Source: Fasciola hepatica
Lineage: Eukaryota > Platyhelminthes > Trematoda > Plagiorchiida > Fasciolidae
Assembly (NCBI GenBank): GCA_948099385.1
Contig: CANUEZ040000047.1
Span: forward strand, 29,902,501 to 29,966,500
DNA length: 64,000 bases
Reading direction: 5' to 3'
The notes beneath the pieces were generated by a model. The model was not told where the DNA came from. It saw nothing but the letters and a program-made list of their open reading frames with translations, and searched no databases. Made by a program: the position numbers and the translations under genes. Shown here piece after piece: positions 10,000 to 22,200 of the stretch; within the stretch, counting starts at the first letter, position 1, and the number at the start of each line of letters is the position of its first letter.

Positions 10000-11869
10000 T
10001 CCCGCAAAAATTTCATGCACATACTGAAATTAGTACCAGGAAGCTAACAATTGCTAATAATATCCAAACAATATTTTCGTCACAATTTGCCGACTATTGG
10101 ACATAATTGAACAGCCAGGTTCAGCCCGTTGTTAGACTGGTGATGTTGACTTCACTAAGTGAGCATTTAGCACTCATGAAAAGCTAGATGAACCTTGTTA
10201 GGGTGAGCGCTGTTGAGTGGACAGTCCATAAGATGGATGTTATATATTTAGCAGGATCTTTGCATTGGGTTATTTCTCTTGTGTCAGACTTCCACGACAT
10301 CCATACAACCAGTGATCATGGGTAGGCAAGAAGGTACGACTACATATCATGACAAGTGAGGCTTTTGTATTCAAGTCAAGTCAAGTCAAGCCATTAGTAG
10401 ATGTATGCACCCGAATGGATAGATTTTCAACATTTACACCATATCTGTGGATGCAGAAACGCGGAATCGGGAAATGCGTACAAACTGTGGTGAAGTTCAT
10501 CCAAGTAAACAGCTTAATAGGTCTGTGGTGAATTTCACTGAATCAGCAAGTATATGAGGACGATACGGCAAAACAGAATTACGATATGCAGAATTGCGAG
10601 AAAAGGAATCCTCCAATTTTGATTGCACACATCCTAATGTTACCATTATTTTTACCTCTTCTCCTACATTGTCAGGCCGATAGTCACTTTGATTTCTTAG
10701 TTAGATTGTTGGTAATAGGAAGCAATGAGAGAGCCGTCACAATTCAATAATCCCTGACGGTTATTCAAACTGAGCAAGTTTCAATAACCCCTTTCAAATT
10801 CATGAAGTGAAATTGAACATACGACATGAAAGCGCAAACGGGTTGGCGATAAACGCCGTTCTAATGAATGAGATGCTACTGATCAGATTCTACATAAGTT
10901 GCTATTCAACCCGAGTTTTCTATAAAAGACGCTACTGAAATGACCAACATGGCCAGTTCATTCACAATGAACAAGTTCAAGTTGGCTTATATACCGCTAA
11001 CGATTCACTCCATTTACAAATGTAGCTTTATCCTATCACTCTGTAGTTAAAATAGCACCTTTGCACGCACCTATAATTTATTTTCCATCCCATTATCGAA
11101 TCAACCTGAGCGACATTCGAATTCAGTGATTAGGTCATTTTCGCAACTCATCCGAAGGATGAATAAACTTCGGTTTGTGTGAGCGAGAGAGATTTTCTCA
11201 ATCAGACATTTGATCAGCTGGCGAGATTTTCTATGCCAATGAATCAGTTTGTGGGTAGGACGCACATGGATTTGGGGACACAGTGGTACCATTACCAATT
11301 TCCACCATCCACAGACCAGTCAATGAAGATCAGTCCTGTGATGAATAGTGACCACTGCACTCATACGGGATCGACAGCAATGTCCAACTATAAACAAGGA
11401 GGCGGGCAACCAAATGAGACAGTTGGAAAAGGATGACAAACCGCGACCATTGGACATTGGCAATGTGAAACGGGTGTTAAATTAAGGGGAGGCCATCAGG
11501 GCTGGTGGGAGAAGGACAATGATGATGGCACCGACAAATGAAGAACAACTTCACCAATAGTTTGTGTGAAAGCCCTTGGATCATTGAACTGGTTAACACA
11601 GGGTGATTATTAGTTGGTGATTGCATGACTTGGAAAACGAGTATCAGGGCTAAGCAAAACAAAGAGATAGATAAGTAACTAAATAGATTAGCCGGACGTG
11701 AAAATATGTCAATTAGGGGGCGACAAAGTGTGTGTGGGCTAGAATTGACACGAGTGGTGACCACTATGTGTAAAGAATAGGAAATTTGCATTGTACGTGA
11801 AACGCGGTTCATAGATGGGTTGTAGGGTAAGGTCAATGAATTGGTCGAGTATAAAAGGATTAAAGACGT
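10000..11869. other. No recognisable gene
   Basis: Only short open frames on both strands and no domain motif I can name. Contains the pentamer run at 10,371-10,390. A minus frame of 119 codons at 11,477-11,836 is hydrophobic and rich in Ser and Leu but matches nothing I know. Confidence 0.3.
10371..10390. repeat. (TCAAG)4 short tandem repeat
   Basis: Four perfect TCAAG pentamers. RTE-type LINEs end in short tandem repeats, and an AAAGT tail is seen on the RTE copy at 33 kb. A tail origin is possible, but no LINE body was found next to it. Confidence 0.7.
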
Positions 11870-12178
11870 AGAAAATATGGCTTACTACCTGCAATCTCAT
11901 CCGAATCTTATGGAGTGTCCGTGGAAGCTGAGTTCAGTTTTGGAATCACACAGCAGAACTGGTCGTATGGTTCCAGTAAAATTTTATCCCATCATTCATA
12001 TGCAACACCATACTATTCAACTCGAAATGAGTAGTACGGTATTGTACATGAATGATGGGATAAGTTTTTACTGGGACCGTACGACCAGTTCCGCCGTGCG
12101 ATTCTAAGAGTGGACTTTTCGTCCACGCACAGCCCATGCGATTCGAATGAGATTACAGCTGTAAACCAAATGTGGATT
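11870..12178. repeat. Near-perfect palindrome (foldback element)
   Basis: Two arms of about 150 bases, 11,870-12,019 and 12,028-12,178, are reverse complements around an 8-base loop (12,020-12,027). Over the inner 77 bases about 64 positions match by eye. The outer part is weaker but still clearly alignable (the 'caatctcatccgaat' of the left arm matches the inverse of 'attcgaatgagatta' on the right). Because of the symmetry the two strands have similar translated frames, which should not be read as genes. Could be a foldback transposon, a MITE, a recent inverted duplication, or the source of a hairpin RNA. It lies just beyond the Gypsy RT remnant. Confidence 0.85.
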
Positions 12179-12470
12179 ACCCAAGCATAGGGATGATTGA
12201 CAAAAGGGTTTCGGGTACGCATACCCAACGAGCGACAACAACCGCAAAACCAGTCTTGTGATTCTGGGGAGCTTTATTCTTGACATTCAGACACAACGCC
12301 ATGCTACTCATTCCGAGAAATACTAACCAATACTGTCATAGAAACGATGCATGAAGTGTGTGATAAAGTAAGTGAGTACAAATAACTAAGCACACCGGAA
12401 TGTAGGCGAATCGGATACAAGTACAATCCCCTGAGTCAAAATCAGACGTTAGGCCGGTTATAGTAACCCA

Positions 12471-13365
12471 TTAGAAATGGCCCCGAGAAGTAAGTAGAAG
12501 GGTACATATAGAGGGCACAGTGGGTGAAAGATATTTCAGCGTGGGAATTGCAGCGAGTGAATTGGAAATTAGATACATTCTCAATGGATACCGAACTTTT
12601 GTGACAAAATCAACCCTCTCTTCCGAAATAAAATCTTCCAACTGCCAATGCGTGTGAGCAAAATATTTGAAGATCTGAAAGTAGCTCTGTAAACCACAAT
12701 GATTGTGACTGCGGGCCATTAAGTTCCAATTTCTGTGGGTTGGACAGGATTTGTACTGCTGATTGCGTGCTTCGACTCTTGATAAGCATATCTTGAAACC
12801 CCATGATTCATTATGTTATCCCGGAATAACCCACATTGTTCACTTCGTTCGTCCCAAGAACTTGCCTTATGTCAATTCACATACGGTCACATTATAAAAA
12901 GGTAGGCGAAAGCATCCTTCAAGTTTTCTGTTTTCAGAATTCGGGTGATGGTGCGCTGAAAGCAAGCCACACCACGGGTGACCCCAAAAAGTATTTACCA
13001 AAAGTGAAAAAGATTATCCGCTGCTTCGAAATCCGTAAAGGGTTTTCCATGTTTCGCGATTGGGACTTAATAATATTTACTTTTGAGATTCAGGCCACTG
13101 TCAGCAGTGTAACGGGCGGTGTTCCCTACCATATTTTTTCATACATCATGCTAAAAATGCAGCCGGCTGAATAGAACTGTTGGCTGTCTGACCATAGTCA
13201 ATGACTATTCTCATCCTATGGTTTGCGCTTTAAGCAATCGAAACTTGGGTTCTTTATGGAGATTTCGACGGCTCAGTTGTGCCATCGTTCAAGAGGTGTT
13301 GTATCCCCTCCTTAGTGAAGCTTTTGTGCTTGGAGGAGTATCAGCGGGATTTGGTAGCAACAGGC
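12471..13365 (-). pseudogene. Ty3/Gypsy reverse transcriptase remnant
   Basis: Reading down the minus strand through three frames gives consecutive Ty3/Gypsy RT landmarks. EGIQHLLNDGTTEPSKSPWR (about 13,310-13,250) is the usual 'IxxLLxxGIIxPSxSPWxxP' start. RMRIVIDYGQTANSSIQP follows near 13,205. VPIAKHGKPFTDFEAAD is near 13,040. FGVTRGVACFQRTITRILK (about 12,990-12,930) is the classic 'PFGVTNGVACFQR' helix. Then AYL, at the position of the catalytic Y(L/V)DD, which is destroyed. Further down, SNSLAAIPT near 12,560 corresponds to the 'ASLAAID' at the RNase H boundary. Stops and frameshifts are numerous. Downstream integrase was not found. Confidence 0.72.
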
Positions 13366-13408
13366 TTATAGACGGGAGACAGAAAGGCGGACAGGGCTGG
13401 ACACTGGA

Positions 13409-13639
13409 TTATGGGCCAGAAAGTCCGCACAAAGAGAAATGGCCGTATGTTTCTCCAACTGGTACTTCAACCATTTCATGCAACTCGAGGAAATCATGTC
13501 CAAGTATAACTTCGGGATGTGGATTCTGCATGACCGACAGTTTGACGTTTTCGGAGACCACATCTTGAGAGCAAATTGCTAAGCTGCAGTGGTCGGGGAT
13601 GAAACAGGACAATGACGTCGTCATCTTAGTGATTTTCAA
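13409..13639 (-). pseudogene. Ty3/Gypsy aspartic protease, C-terminal part
   Basis: A 76-codon minus frame containing ENVKLSVMQNPHPEVILGHDFLELH. The 'xxVILGxDFLxxH' block is the C-terminal signature of retropepsins of Ty3/Gypsy elements. The catalytic D(S/T)G triad, expected some 60-70 residues upstream, is not in this frame. It sits between the gag/zinc-knuckle remnant (13.87-14.27 kb) and the RT (12.47-13.37 kb), in the correct order for a minus-strand element. Confidence 0.65.
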
Positions 13640-13869
13640 CTCACCAGGGTGAACCGACCAATCAAATTAATTGAGGACTTTTTGCGATATAAAGCTATCG
13701 AAGCTACACGTATGAATCAGAGCTTGGATTTCGACGTTATCCACACGAACTTTGGTTGTCACCCAGGGCAAACAAGCTAGGGCTGTCGTTGTTACGACAG
13801 AGGATATCAGGGGAGTGAGGACAGAAATATTAGAGGAAGGGGCCAGTTTTAGTTACACATGCGTTTAAA

Positions 13870-14268
13870 ATGACGTGTTTCTACAATCTTTGCAAACCAA
13901 TTCTCACGCGTGACATCTAGTGCTGGGGTGACGAGAGCAACCACAGAAATAACACTTAGCTTCAGGTAAAGCCAATGAGATCGGTTCGGGTCAAGTTGTT
14001 GGGGCAGGTGTAGGCTGTACATCGAGAGTGGGGCTAGATGAGTCGTAGATGCACAAGGAAGGTTTTCAATCCCATAAGACTGTGATTGGCTTTGAGGTGG
14101 CCCCAATGATCTAGCCATGTCGCAAACAGCCTTGAACTTCAGCAATGGTTGTTCCAACAATCTTGTTTGAATGATATTTGACTGCAGTCCAGTGATAAAT
14201 GTCTCTTGCATAGATACGCCGCGATACTCTTCGGCAGACACCGAGCGGAGATTGCAATCGTTTCCCAA
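13870..14268 (-). pseudogene. Ty3/Gypsy gag with zinc knuckles
   Basis: The frame from 14,268 reads EEYRGVSMQETFITGLQSNI, then RLLEQPLLKFKAVCDMARSL, the 'xDxFVxGLxxxxIrxrLLexxxLxxxxAxxxAxxxE' helix pair found in gag of trematode-type Gypsy elements. In another frame, at about 13,961-13,908, CYFCGCSRHPSTRC is a perfect C-X2-C-X4-H-X4-C knuckle. A second knuckle (VCKDC, then after a frameshift RHFKRMC) follows directly. Two knuckles then protease is the normal gag-pol order. The reading frame is broken at least twice. Confidence 0.72.
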
Positions 14269-14299
14269 TCACTTGATAACCTGAAAGTACTGGTCAGTG

Positions 14300-17000
14300 T
14301 TTGTCCGCAAACTTGTTTACATGTTGCAAGTAGATACCGGACAGGGATGACACACTTTAGGCGTACGTAAAACCATTGGAGGACTGAAATAACGCTTACG
14401 AAGGTTTCGCACTCCCAGATATGATCGTAAACTGACGATGAAAGAAAATTTTGAGCATATGGAAATGACCAGATTCATCGGATTGCACCCGTTTCAAAAA
14501 GACACAGAAAATACAGAGTCCAACTTTTAGAAGCGTACTGAGCTTTGATACTGATATCGAATTTGCCTGGTCGCACATACCGGTCCATGGTTTCATTAGT
14601 CAAGTAAATTGATACATACGGTTCACAACAGACAATGATAGCTTTATCAGAGAGAACAAGATTCGGCAATAGGAATAATAGACTTTACTTGACTAATGAT
14701 GATGTACATGATGTGAGATAGCAATTGGCACAATTTAAGATGCATTATCAAATCAAGGTAAACACCAGGGATGAATACATGACATCAACAGTATAAGCTT
14801 TCTGAATTTATGTCAGCTCAAGTTGTGCTCAGGCAGGTGTATTCGTCAGCATATGATTGAAAGGACATTTATGATTCGAAAATAGCACTTCACAAATAAA
14901 ATAAGCAATATAGAATAGAACAAGACTAGATGACATTGAAATACCAGTTCAGTTGTGTTTCCAGATTTGTGAGACGAAAAACCGAGTGATAGCAACAAAA
15001 TATTTCATACGCATAAAGGGACATCGGAAACTAGCGCAAGCAATCTAATTGAAAGAAATTTTGAGAAAAAACGATCTGTGACCCTCTGTTTGATAGTTGA
15101 TCAACAAATGTTATTTTGGAAAGTTTGATTGTTTATTTCTAGACAAATGAAGATTATGAAACGAGCGGAACAAGTGGAAAATGTGATAAATGCTACAAAA
15201 TCATCTGTCTGCGTGGACAATGCAACAAATAACCGTAAAAACAATAAAATCAATGAATGGTCAGTGAACATATCCAGGAACAAACATGGATTAGGTTCAG
15301 TGAGTTCCATGAAATATCACGTATGAGCAATACATATCAAGGATTTGGTGAAGAAAGTACGTTCTATCAAAGAATAATTTGAATCATTGAAAAGGGTGTC
15401 TAGAGCTATTCGTGTGACCGTCTTTTGCCGAGGGCCGGACATCAATGCGTAACTGTCGTGTGAACATGCAGTGGTGAAAACGAAGGGGACAAATAAAATT
15501 TAATCATAATAATAACAATCAAAGAAAACTCATTGTGCATTTTCGCCATTTTCGATGATTCTCGAAGACGAAAACCGAGATTTGACATTTAATTGAACGA
15601 AGTATCCAATGGCCTTACCACTGAGTTTATAGAGAACAAGATTACATCTTGATTAGTTTTGCAACATACAGCGAAGTGGCATAGTTTATGCAATGATCTC
15701 GTTCACTATAAGTTCCAAATTTAAACCAATAGAAAAATAAAAATTGTGATTTCTATTTGCTTTTCTTGTTATGCGGATAATACAACACTGTTGGAAGGAG
15801 GGCCCTGGGTTATTAAAAGCTGCCAAGTGGTTATGTGACTAATGGTGGCGAAAGTCAAAACCCGGTCGTTATTCTTCTAGACCCATGACGATACCCGTTT
15901 GACCACTGTAGACATGACTATGTATTCATTTGAGCCATATGAATATCAGATTAGTGTTGGCTTCCACTATATGTACTAGAATTCTTAATCACCGATAACC
16001 CGGCACAAAGTACATAAACGTGATGCTATGCAAACCATGAAACAGAAAAACAAAAGTGGATTCACAGAAGAATTCTGCCTGAAGTTCAAACTCAGTTTGC
16101 CGCAACACAAACCACCATAGATCACAAATTCGACCTAACACGTTGACTGCCTTTCAAAGGTTATATCACGGCAGATATCAAATATTGCTGATTATCAGAA
16201 GCAGTCGATAAAAATTTTATACGGCAAAGCTTTATATTTCATTCTCACCAGAGTCATCCATGTATTCAAGAATGAAGAATGGGGTGTCAGATTCTATGGC
16301 ATTATTTGGGAATGTTACTTAACATGTTCCTGTGAAACTGTTCACTTAGATACACGGGTGACTTCGATGTGAATAAAATATGGGGCTTTGTTGCATTAAA
16401 ATTTGAGCAACCGCACCTGATAATCTGCGATGTATGATATCTGCTGGGATGTCCCCTTTATATATTGGTTGCTCGATCAGGCGCACGTACGAATGTGTCT
16501 ATGAGTACCGCCTGGCCTGGTGGAACACTGAAACAAATAATGCAAATACGAGTGCTGTGTTCAACCTATGTTCAGTCAAACTACCCAACGAATATGACCA
16601 AAGCTTTTCGGCCAATTCACGAACTTCAAATGGTGCAATTAAATGTGGTGAATTGTCGCGTTGTAGACACAGTGGAAACGCTTTGCTTTCCTCTCTGCAA
16701 TCCACGATTACGCGCCCAGTTCAGTTTGCACAAGTGTAAAGGGGATTGCTGGGGCTAGGTAACGACGTGAATATCAAAATGAACGGACAAACTAAACAAG
16801 AGTTACAGACAAACGAACAGACAGTGAATATATCGAAGACTTCCCTAAGCAGACAAACGGAGGCATAAGGACTACCAGAGAGAAAGCAGCGGGATCTCCC
16901 ACAACCAGCAACATAGTCCAGGTGAGGGGCTGCCGATCAAGCCGTCAAATGGGACAATCACATCAACCAAATAGAAATGACGCCCAAGAAAAGCAAACTA
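14300..17000. other. No recognisable gene; possible Gypsy 5' remnant
   Basis: 14,300-14,700 may carry the N-terminal gag or leader of the minus-strand Gypsy element but has no motif I can anchor. 14,700-16,400 is A+T-rich with only short frames. At 16,434-16,758 two plus frames of about 100 codons overlap; neither resembles a known family. Confidence 0.3.
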
Positions 17001-17240
17001 TCGGCCACGGGCAACTGGCCAGAACGCAGCCAAAGCCTTCAAGCAGATACAAGAGCAATGTGGATGCCGCGCAGTCTGGTACAGGTTCTATATAAAAGAT
17101 TGTGTGTTTCATGACTGGACTTGTTTGACCGTTGGAATACAATTATCCTACCGTGTGCAGTCGTCCTTGTTACACAAGCGCTGATGCTTCCTTGGTCCAC
17201 TACCTATCCCAAAACACAGCACAAGTTCGTTGATAAAGTT
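17000..17240 (+). mobile_element. LTR-like promoter segment (probable solo or truncated LTR)
   Basis: Contains a clear TATA box (ctatataaaaga, 17,088-17,099) about 60 bases upstream of an 'aatacaat' stretch, in a block of higher G+C than its flanks. This architecture is typical of short LTRs. Terminal TG..CA, a primer-binding site and a partner LTR were not found, so the assignment rests on the promoter layout alone. It could also be a chance TATA match. Confidence 0.3.
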
Positions 17241-17959
17241 ACTGACATCTGCGACACCCACTCACGTTTCAGAGACGTATAATAGTCACTCCTGTGAAAC
17301 ATGGTTCGCCTCCAATCTTTAATTTGGCCAATTGATAAATGGATCCTAATCCCACAGGGGATATTCTCTCATACTCTGTCTGCCGCGTTGCTGCCAACAG
17401 AGAAGCAAAACTACTGCATAATTTTCTGAAGGATGCCTTGGTGTCCAACAGTTGAATAGGAAATTCACGGTGAATATGGGACTCACCGGGGAAATCCTCT
17501 TAGTTTATTTCGAATGCTTGACCTGGCAATCAGAGACATATGGACACGGCTTGTTAACCACCTTGTATGTCTTCTGCAAGCTGGAGCAACATCTACCGAT
17601 AATCGGAAAATTCCGCAATTTTATTAGAATGAACGAAATTTAATTGGGCAAGATCACAGGGTCATTGTTCCGGTTATAAGCATATTTCCTATAGGTCTTG
17701 TGAATGACAGCATGTTTGTTTAGCAATATTCGTGTGACAAATAATGTCATATCAAGATGAGGTGTACAAAAGCATTTATTTTCCCCTTGGATACTGATGT
17801 TATCTTTATTGGAATAAAACTAACACCCAGAGAGAAAGACGCTTATGACCAAGAAGGTTTGATGCTAAATTCGTTTCCACCATTGCAAATAGAAATGGAG
17901 TAAATTAAATTTATTTGACCTTCAGTCGATCGAATTCCAGTCTTATACGAACAATAAAA

Positions 17960-18504
17960 CGGCTATATGCAACAATCACGAAGCTGTTCGAATCGTGTCG
18001 CAGGTTGTTTTGGATGTCGACTTTCTTCACACGAACATTGGTGAGATGAAGGAGAATCCCACAAATGTCAGTTGCAAATGAAAATTTACATCACAAATCC
18101 CAACATCCAGAATAATATGTACATCCATAAATCTTTACTAAAACCTTGTTGACGGAGCTTTATCAAAGATAACATGAACAACGTGGATCTCACAGTTGTC
18201 GAAAAAGAGAGGTTTCTGTCCATTAGTCCACGAAATAATTTATGCGCATGATGCACCGAACTATGTATCACATATAACTGTATATCCTACAGCCAAGACC
18301 GTATGCCTTCATCTGATATGCATATTTACACGAGTGGGACAATTATAAACGTTTAAAACCTAATGTTTATGTTCTTCTGCAATATAACATTATGACTAAC
18401 ACAATATAACCCAATTTGTGTTGTGAGAAGAACTTACCACAATCTTTCCAGGGCGCAATCTTTCAAGTGGGAGATGGAAAAAAAGATAAATATACGAAAA
18501 ACAA
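17960..18504. repeat. Tandem unit, copy A (related to 18,505-19,100 and 50,580-50,950)
   Basis: Shared landmarks with copy B: 'gagctttatcaaagataa' at about 18,158 and 18,730, 'atgatgcaccgaa' at 18,249 and 18,840, 'tacacgagtg' at 18,328 and 18,915. The spacing between equivalents grows from about 550 to 590 bases, showing small insertions in copy B. The end of this copy ('cacaatctttccaggg...caatcttt') also matches 50,755-50,785. Confidence 0.75.
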
Positions 18505-19100
18505 AGATGGCTCTGTGACACAATCGCGAAAATATTCGAATGGCGTGGCATGTCATTTTGGACGTCGATTCACTTCACACGGTCTGTGGTCAGATTAAAA
18601 GGGAATCCCGGAAAACTTCAGTTGCAGAAGAAAATTTCCAAAGAACCTCAACTTATTGATATTTATTGGCAAAACCACCACCCAGATTAACATTTACATC
18701 TATAATTAATTATCAAAATCTTGTCGATGGAGCTTTATCAAAGATAATATGAATAACGTGAAACTCACAGTTGTCAAAAAATGATTTATACTCATCTGCT
18801 ACAACTTAAGAAATTTTACGAAACTCTCGTGCTGCAGAATGATGCACCGAATAATACATCATTTGAGGCTATATATTTTACGGCCACAGACACACCCATC
18901 CGTTTGCTATGTGTTTACACGAGTGAGACCACGAGGAATTTCCATAACTCAGTATCCAAAATTTCCTGCCATATCACTGATCTGAATAAGATGAAGAATC
19001 TAATTTTCGTGTTGTGGGGAGGAATTTTCACCATCTTCCTAGATGAAATGCAAAACGGTTTCAAGGTGCAAAATTTCAAATGGCAGATGTGTTAAGAGAG
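18505..19100. repeat. Tandem unit, copy B
   Basis: Directly adjacent to copy A in the same orientation. A 104-codon plus frame (18,781-19,095) covers part of this unit but is not conserved in copy A, so it is probably not a gene. The block after it (19,100-19,215) matches 50,810-50,930, extending the relation to the third copy. Confidence 0.7.
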
Positions 19101-19215
19101 AAACAGGTAAAGTCAATGACAGAGCGTTGTCAGTGAAAAAATTATGAATAGCCTACATTTCGGTTACCCCTGAAAACCTGTGTCAGGGCAGTTTTACAAT
19201 CAGATCACTGTGATG

Positions 19216-21130
19216 AATCAGTTACTTCGTCATGTACTACTTGCTTTCTAGTTGGGTCATGCTGGTAGCTTATTTTTGTTAGTCTGTTATCTCCAGTCAG
19301 TGGGGTGAAACTGGCACAATGCAGAGATGCGCAAGCAATCAATTAGTTAGTCTCCCTCACAGAAGGAACAAGGTCAGCTCGAGTCAAATGGAACGTTTTT
19401 CTTCATCGATTCACTTTATCGATCACCTACTGTTGTTTCACTAATATATGATAACATTTGTGATTATGTGACACATTTATGGAACGGTGAACTAAGCAGT
19501 TTAAGCAATGCAGTCGGAAATTAGTCGTACGTTTTCGGAGCAGATGTTCTACTGATCAGGCGCATTTTTCACTAAAGTGATTCCCATCGTTAATCCAGTG
19601 ATATGTGCATTATCAAGTGCGTCGATTAGGGAATTACCAGTCGAGTACCTATCCCTCGCAATCAGGAAACTGAAGCATGCATGTACGAAGTTCTAGTTTG
19701 CGGAAACTTGACAGGTTTCAAAAAGCGAACGAACAAAAATCATTTTTTGTACCATGTGTATCACTCGATTTTGTTCCTTCGGCACAGTGGAATGGGGCAT
19801 TGAAAATCATCAAGAGAACAATGTCTAGGAAATTCGATCAACAAATATCGAGAACCGTTCACAACTGGAAATGTGTTTTTTCCAGTTTTGTTCCAACAGT
19901 TATTGTCAAAACCTCCTCGTTCTTCTTGATCAGCATTTTTGTACTGGTGATAAAGTGACTGCTTACTCATTGAATTTCAGTGTTTGAAATGAGTTCATCC
20001 AATTATCATAAATACATGGAGCATAGTCGTCGAGCTACTCGTCAATAGCAATAATTGCAAAGCGTGTATGATTTGGTTGTTGGCTTGGCACATCAGAGAA
20101 TATCATTCGTAAACCGGATATGTTTCATTATTATTTCGTTTCCTTTATTCACTGAGTTACAGTGATACCAACTCTATCACGATTCCAGATTCTGCTTTCA
20201 CCAGCTAGCTAAGCACTAAAAATTAAAAAAACATTCAATATAAAGCCTACGATGGAGCATCTGTTTCTTTATATTGTATTGGTATGAATCAAAGTTCGCA
20301 AAGATCCGACAGTACAAAGAACACATGAAAATGGATTAGTTTTCCGCTTGCAGGAATAATGTCTCTTTTCAAATTGGTAATTTTCAGTTTCAGATTTAAT
20401 CAAGTTCAAATTTGCTTGTAATCCCGTTTGATTCGCTAGTGCATCGCGGGCGAGAGAGTTGTGTGCATCTGGGCGATATATCTCTCTTATTCATAATGTT
20501 GGGTTGTGGCTTTCAAAAATATTGAGAAACTCAGTGTTGATGGAAGAATGTGGGAATTATTGCATTCTTTACTAAATTTACTTCGCGAAAAGGAGAATAA
20601 AATCTCTCAAAGCGAACGAGGTTCATTTAGAGAAACAATTTGATGAGGATAAATTTAAATATGTTGAAAGAAGACAATGTTTCGAAATTGGAAGTGGTTA
20701 TTTGATGTATTTGACCACATTTTCCTAGCGCGTGTTAAAAGTGGGAGGACAGCAAAGCGCGCAGAACCATTTGGCATTGGGGTATAAAAGAAACTGGGCA
20801 GAGTCACAGCGTGTAATTATTTCTATACGGATGTTGTGAAATTTGGGACAAAAATGTGGATTCTGAAATTTATACTTTTTATATAAATGCTTGCATCGCG
20901 ACACATAGGTTGTATTTACCGTGCATTTTTAACTTGCCATTTCGGATTAGATTCATTCTCCTGGAACAAAATAGGACCCTTATTCTAGCTAATTCGCCTT
21001 TCGGTATTTACCATCCATCCGAAAACATGTATACATGGGAACCAAAAGTAGTCAAATAACAGGTACTCTTTTGCATGCAAGCTTACTCTATAATGTTTAA
21101 TTTGCTTGTCATTATTATCCGATGGATAAT
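19216..21130. other. No recognisable gene
   Basis: A+T-rich, short frames only. A plus frame of 93 codons at 19,677-19,958 ends in a hydrophobic stretch but has no family resemblance. A TATA-like 'gtataaaag' occurs at 20,782-20,790, followed at 20,856 by a 67-codon frame without recognisable domains. Confidence 0.3.
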
Positions 21131-21139
21131 ATGTTTAAC

Positions 21140-21510
21140 ACTAGTAAAAGACTATATTTATATAATACGATTCGTCATGCAGTATCAAAAAACAACTAAC
21201 CATTGAAGAGCATATAAGCTCCGCACATCTGTTTCCTCTTTGTTAGGAATCATCGGGCGTGCACATCCACCGAGTCTCTACTGGGACTCGATCTTAAGAT
21301 GGGCGATTGTGAATGGAACAACTGACCACCAGGACATTTGGGCTGCCTCTCAGCGGTTTGTTGGACGTATCCGATACATGATGTACCATCCCTCCATCAC
21401 TGGATTTGGACGCTAACGAACCGTCTCCCGCACAGCGATCGACTCGTGTGATGAACCGTCGATCCTTCACGAAGAATCGTATTATACAAATCCAACCTCC
21501 TACTATCCTC
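21140..21510 (+). repeat. SINE/MITE-like repeat, copy 1
   Basis: About 370 bases whose ends are short inverted repeats: 'tataatacgattcgtc' near 21,170 and its inverse 'gaatcgtattata' near 21,474. The interior ('tttgttaggaatcatc', 'gtgcacatccaccgag', 'cacagcgatcgactcgtgtgatg') aligns with 46,720-46,960. The inverse of 21,267-21,292 contains a box-B-like 'GATCGAGTCCC', hinting at a tRNA-related origin. Confidence 0.6.
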
Positions 21511-22004
21511 ACATATATAGTAACCAAGATCTGCAGGTTGTTTGGGACGCAATGTTTTCTTTGTACTCGAGTCACCAACGAGGATAATATGTCCACTTGT
21601 CTATATCATCAGCGAATTATTTCGGCATTTTAGCATAGAGTTCACCATCCAAACCACTATACCACTGGTTGGCTTGTGCTCCTTTGCGTGCAACACTCTC
21701 GTCTCCTTAGTCCCATGTGGAGAAAGTGCAATAAGTTATATCTTCAATATTGAAAAGGAATTCTTCGTCATGGTCAAATCAGGGTTGTTTTGGGGCTGTT
21801 GTACAACGGAACCACCATGACATTTATGGTTTGGCTACTGAAAATGTATTTTAAAATTTATTGGATATATTCACGGCTGTAAGATAAACATTCTCATGTG
21901 AGGCATAGCCCACCACAGTACACCACACCAGGACGGTTCATTTAGGAACAATCTTTTATCTTATAGAACGGGCACATTTTTCGCGACTGATGAACTTTGA
22001 ACAT

Positions 22005-22200
22005 TTGAGTAGTAGGAGATTAGGTTTGTATATTATGATTCATCATGTAGCTTCGACGCTCAACTGACCATTGAAAACCATGGAAGGTTTTCGATTTACC
22101 ACCGTTCACCCTGGGTTCGAGTCTCCACTCGGGCTCGTTGGATGCGCACTGCTGATGATTCCCAACTAGGATGAAACAACTGATGAACTTTGTTTTGTTT
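22005..22200 (+). repeat. tRNA-related SINE-like repeat, copy 2
   Basis: Begins with the same end sequence as copy 1 ('attatgattcatcatg', 22,032-22,048). Carries an RNA polymerase III-like box A (acgctcaactga, about 22,056-22,067) and a strong box B (GGTTCGAGTCT, 22,114-22,124), about 55 bases apart. Downstream, 'tgatgattcccaac' is the inverse of the 'gttgggaatcatca' seen inside the other copies, so the second half is inverted relative to them. No functional tRNA fold is evident. A SINE or a composite of two insertions is likely. Confidence 0.55.

Noticed and set aside
11841..12228. Several overlapping frames of 60-90 codons on both strands with similar sequence.
   Set aside because: They mirror each other because the DNA is a palindrome; no independent coding evidence.
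22105..22130. A functional tRNA gene suggested by a strong box B.
   Set aside because: No acceptor or anticodon stem can be formed with the surrounding sequence, and related copies show it is part of a repeat.
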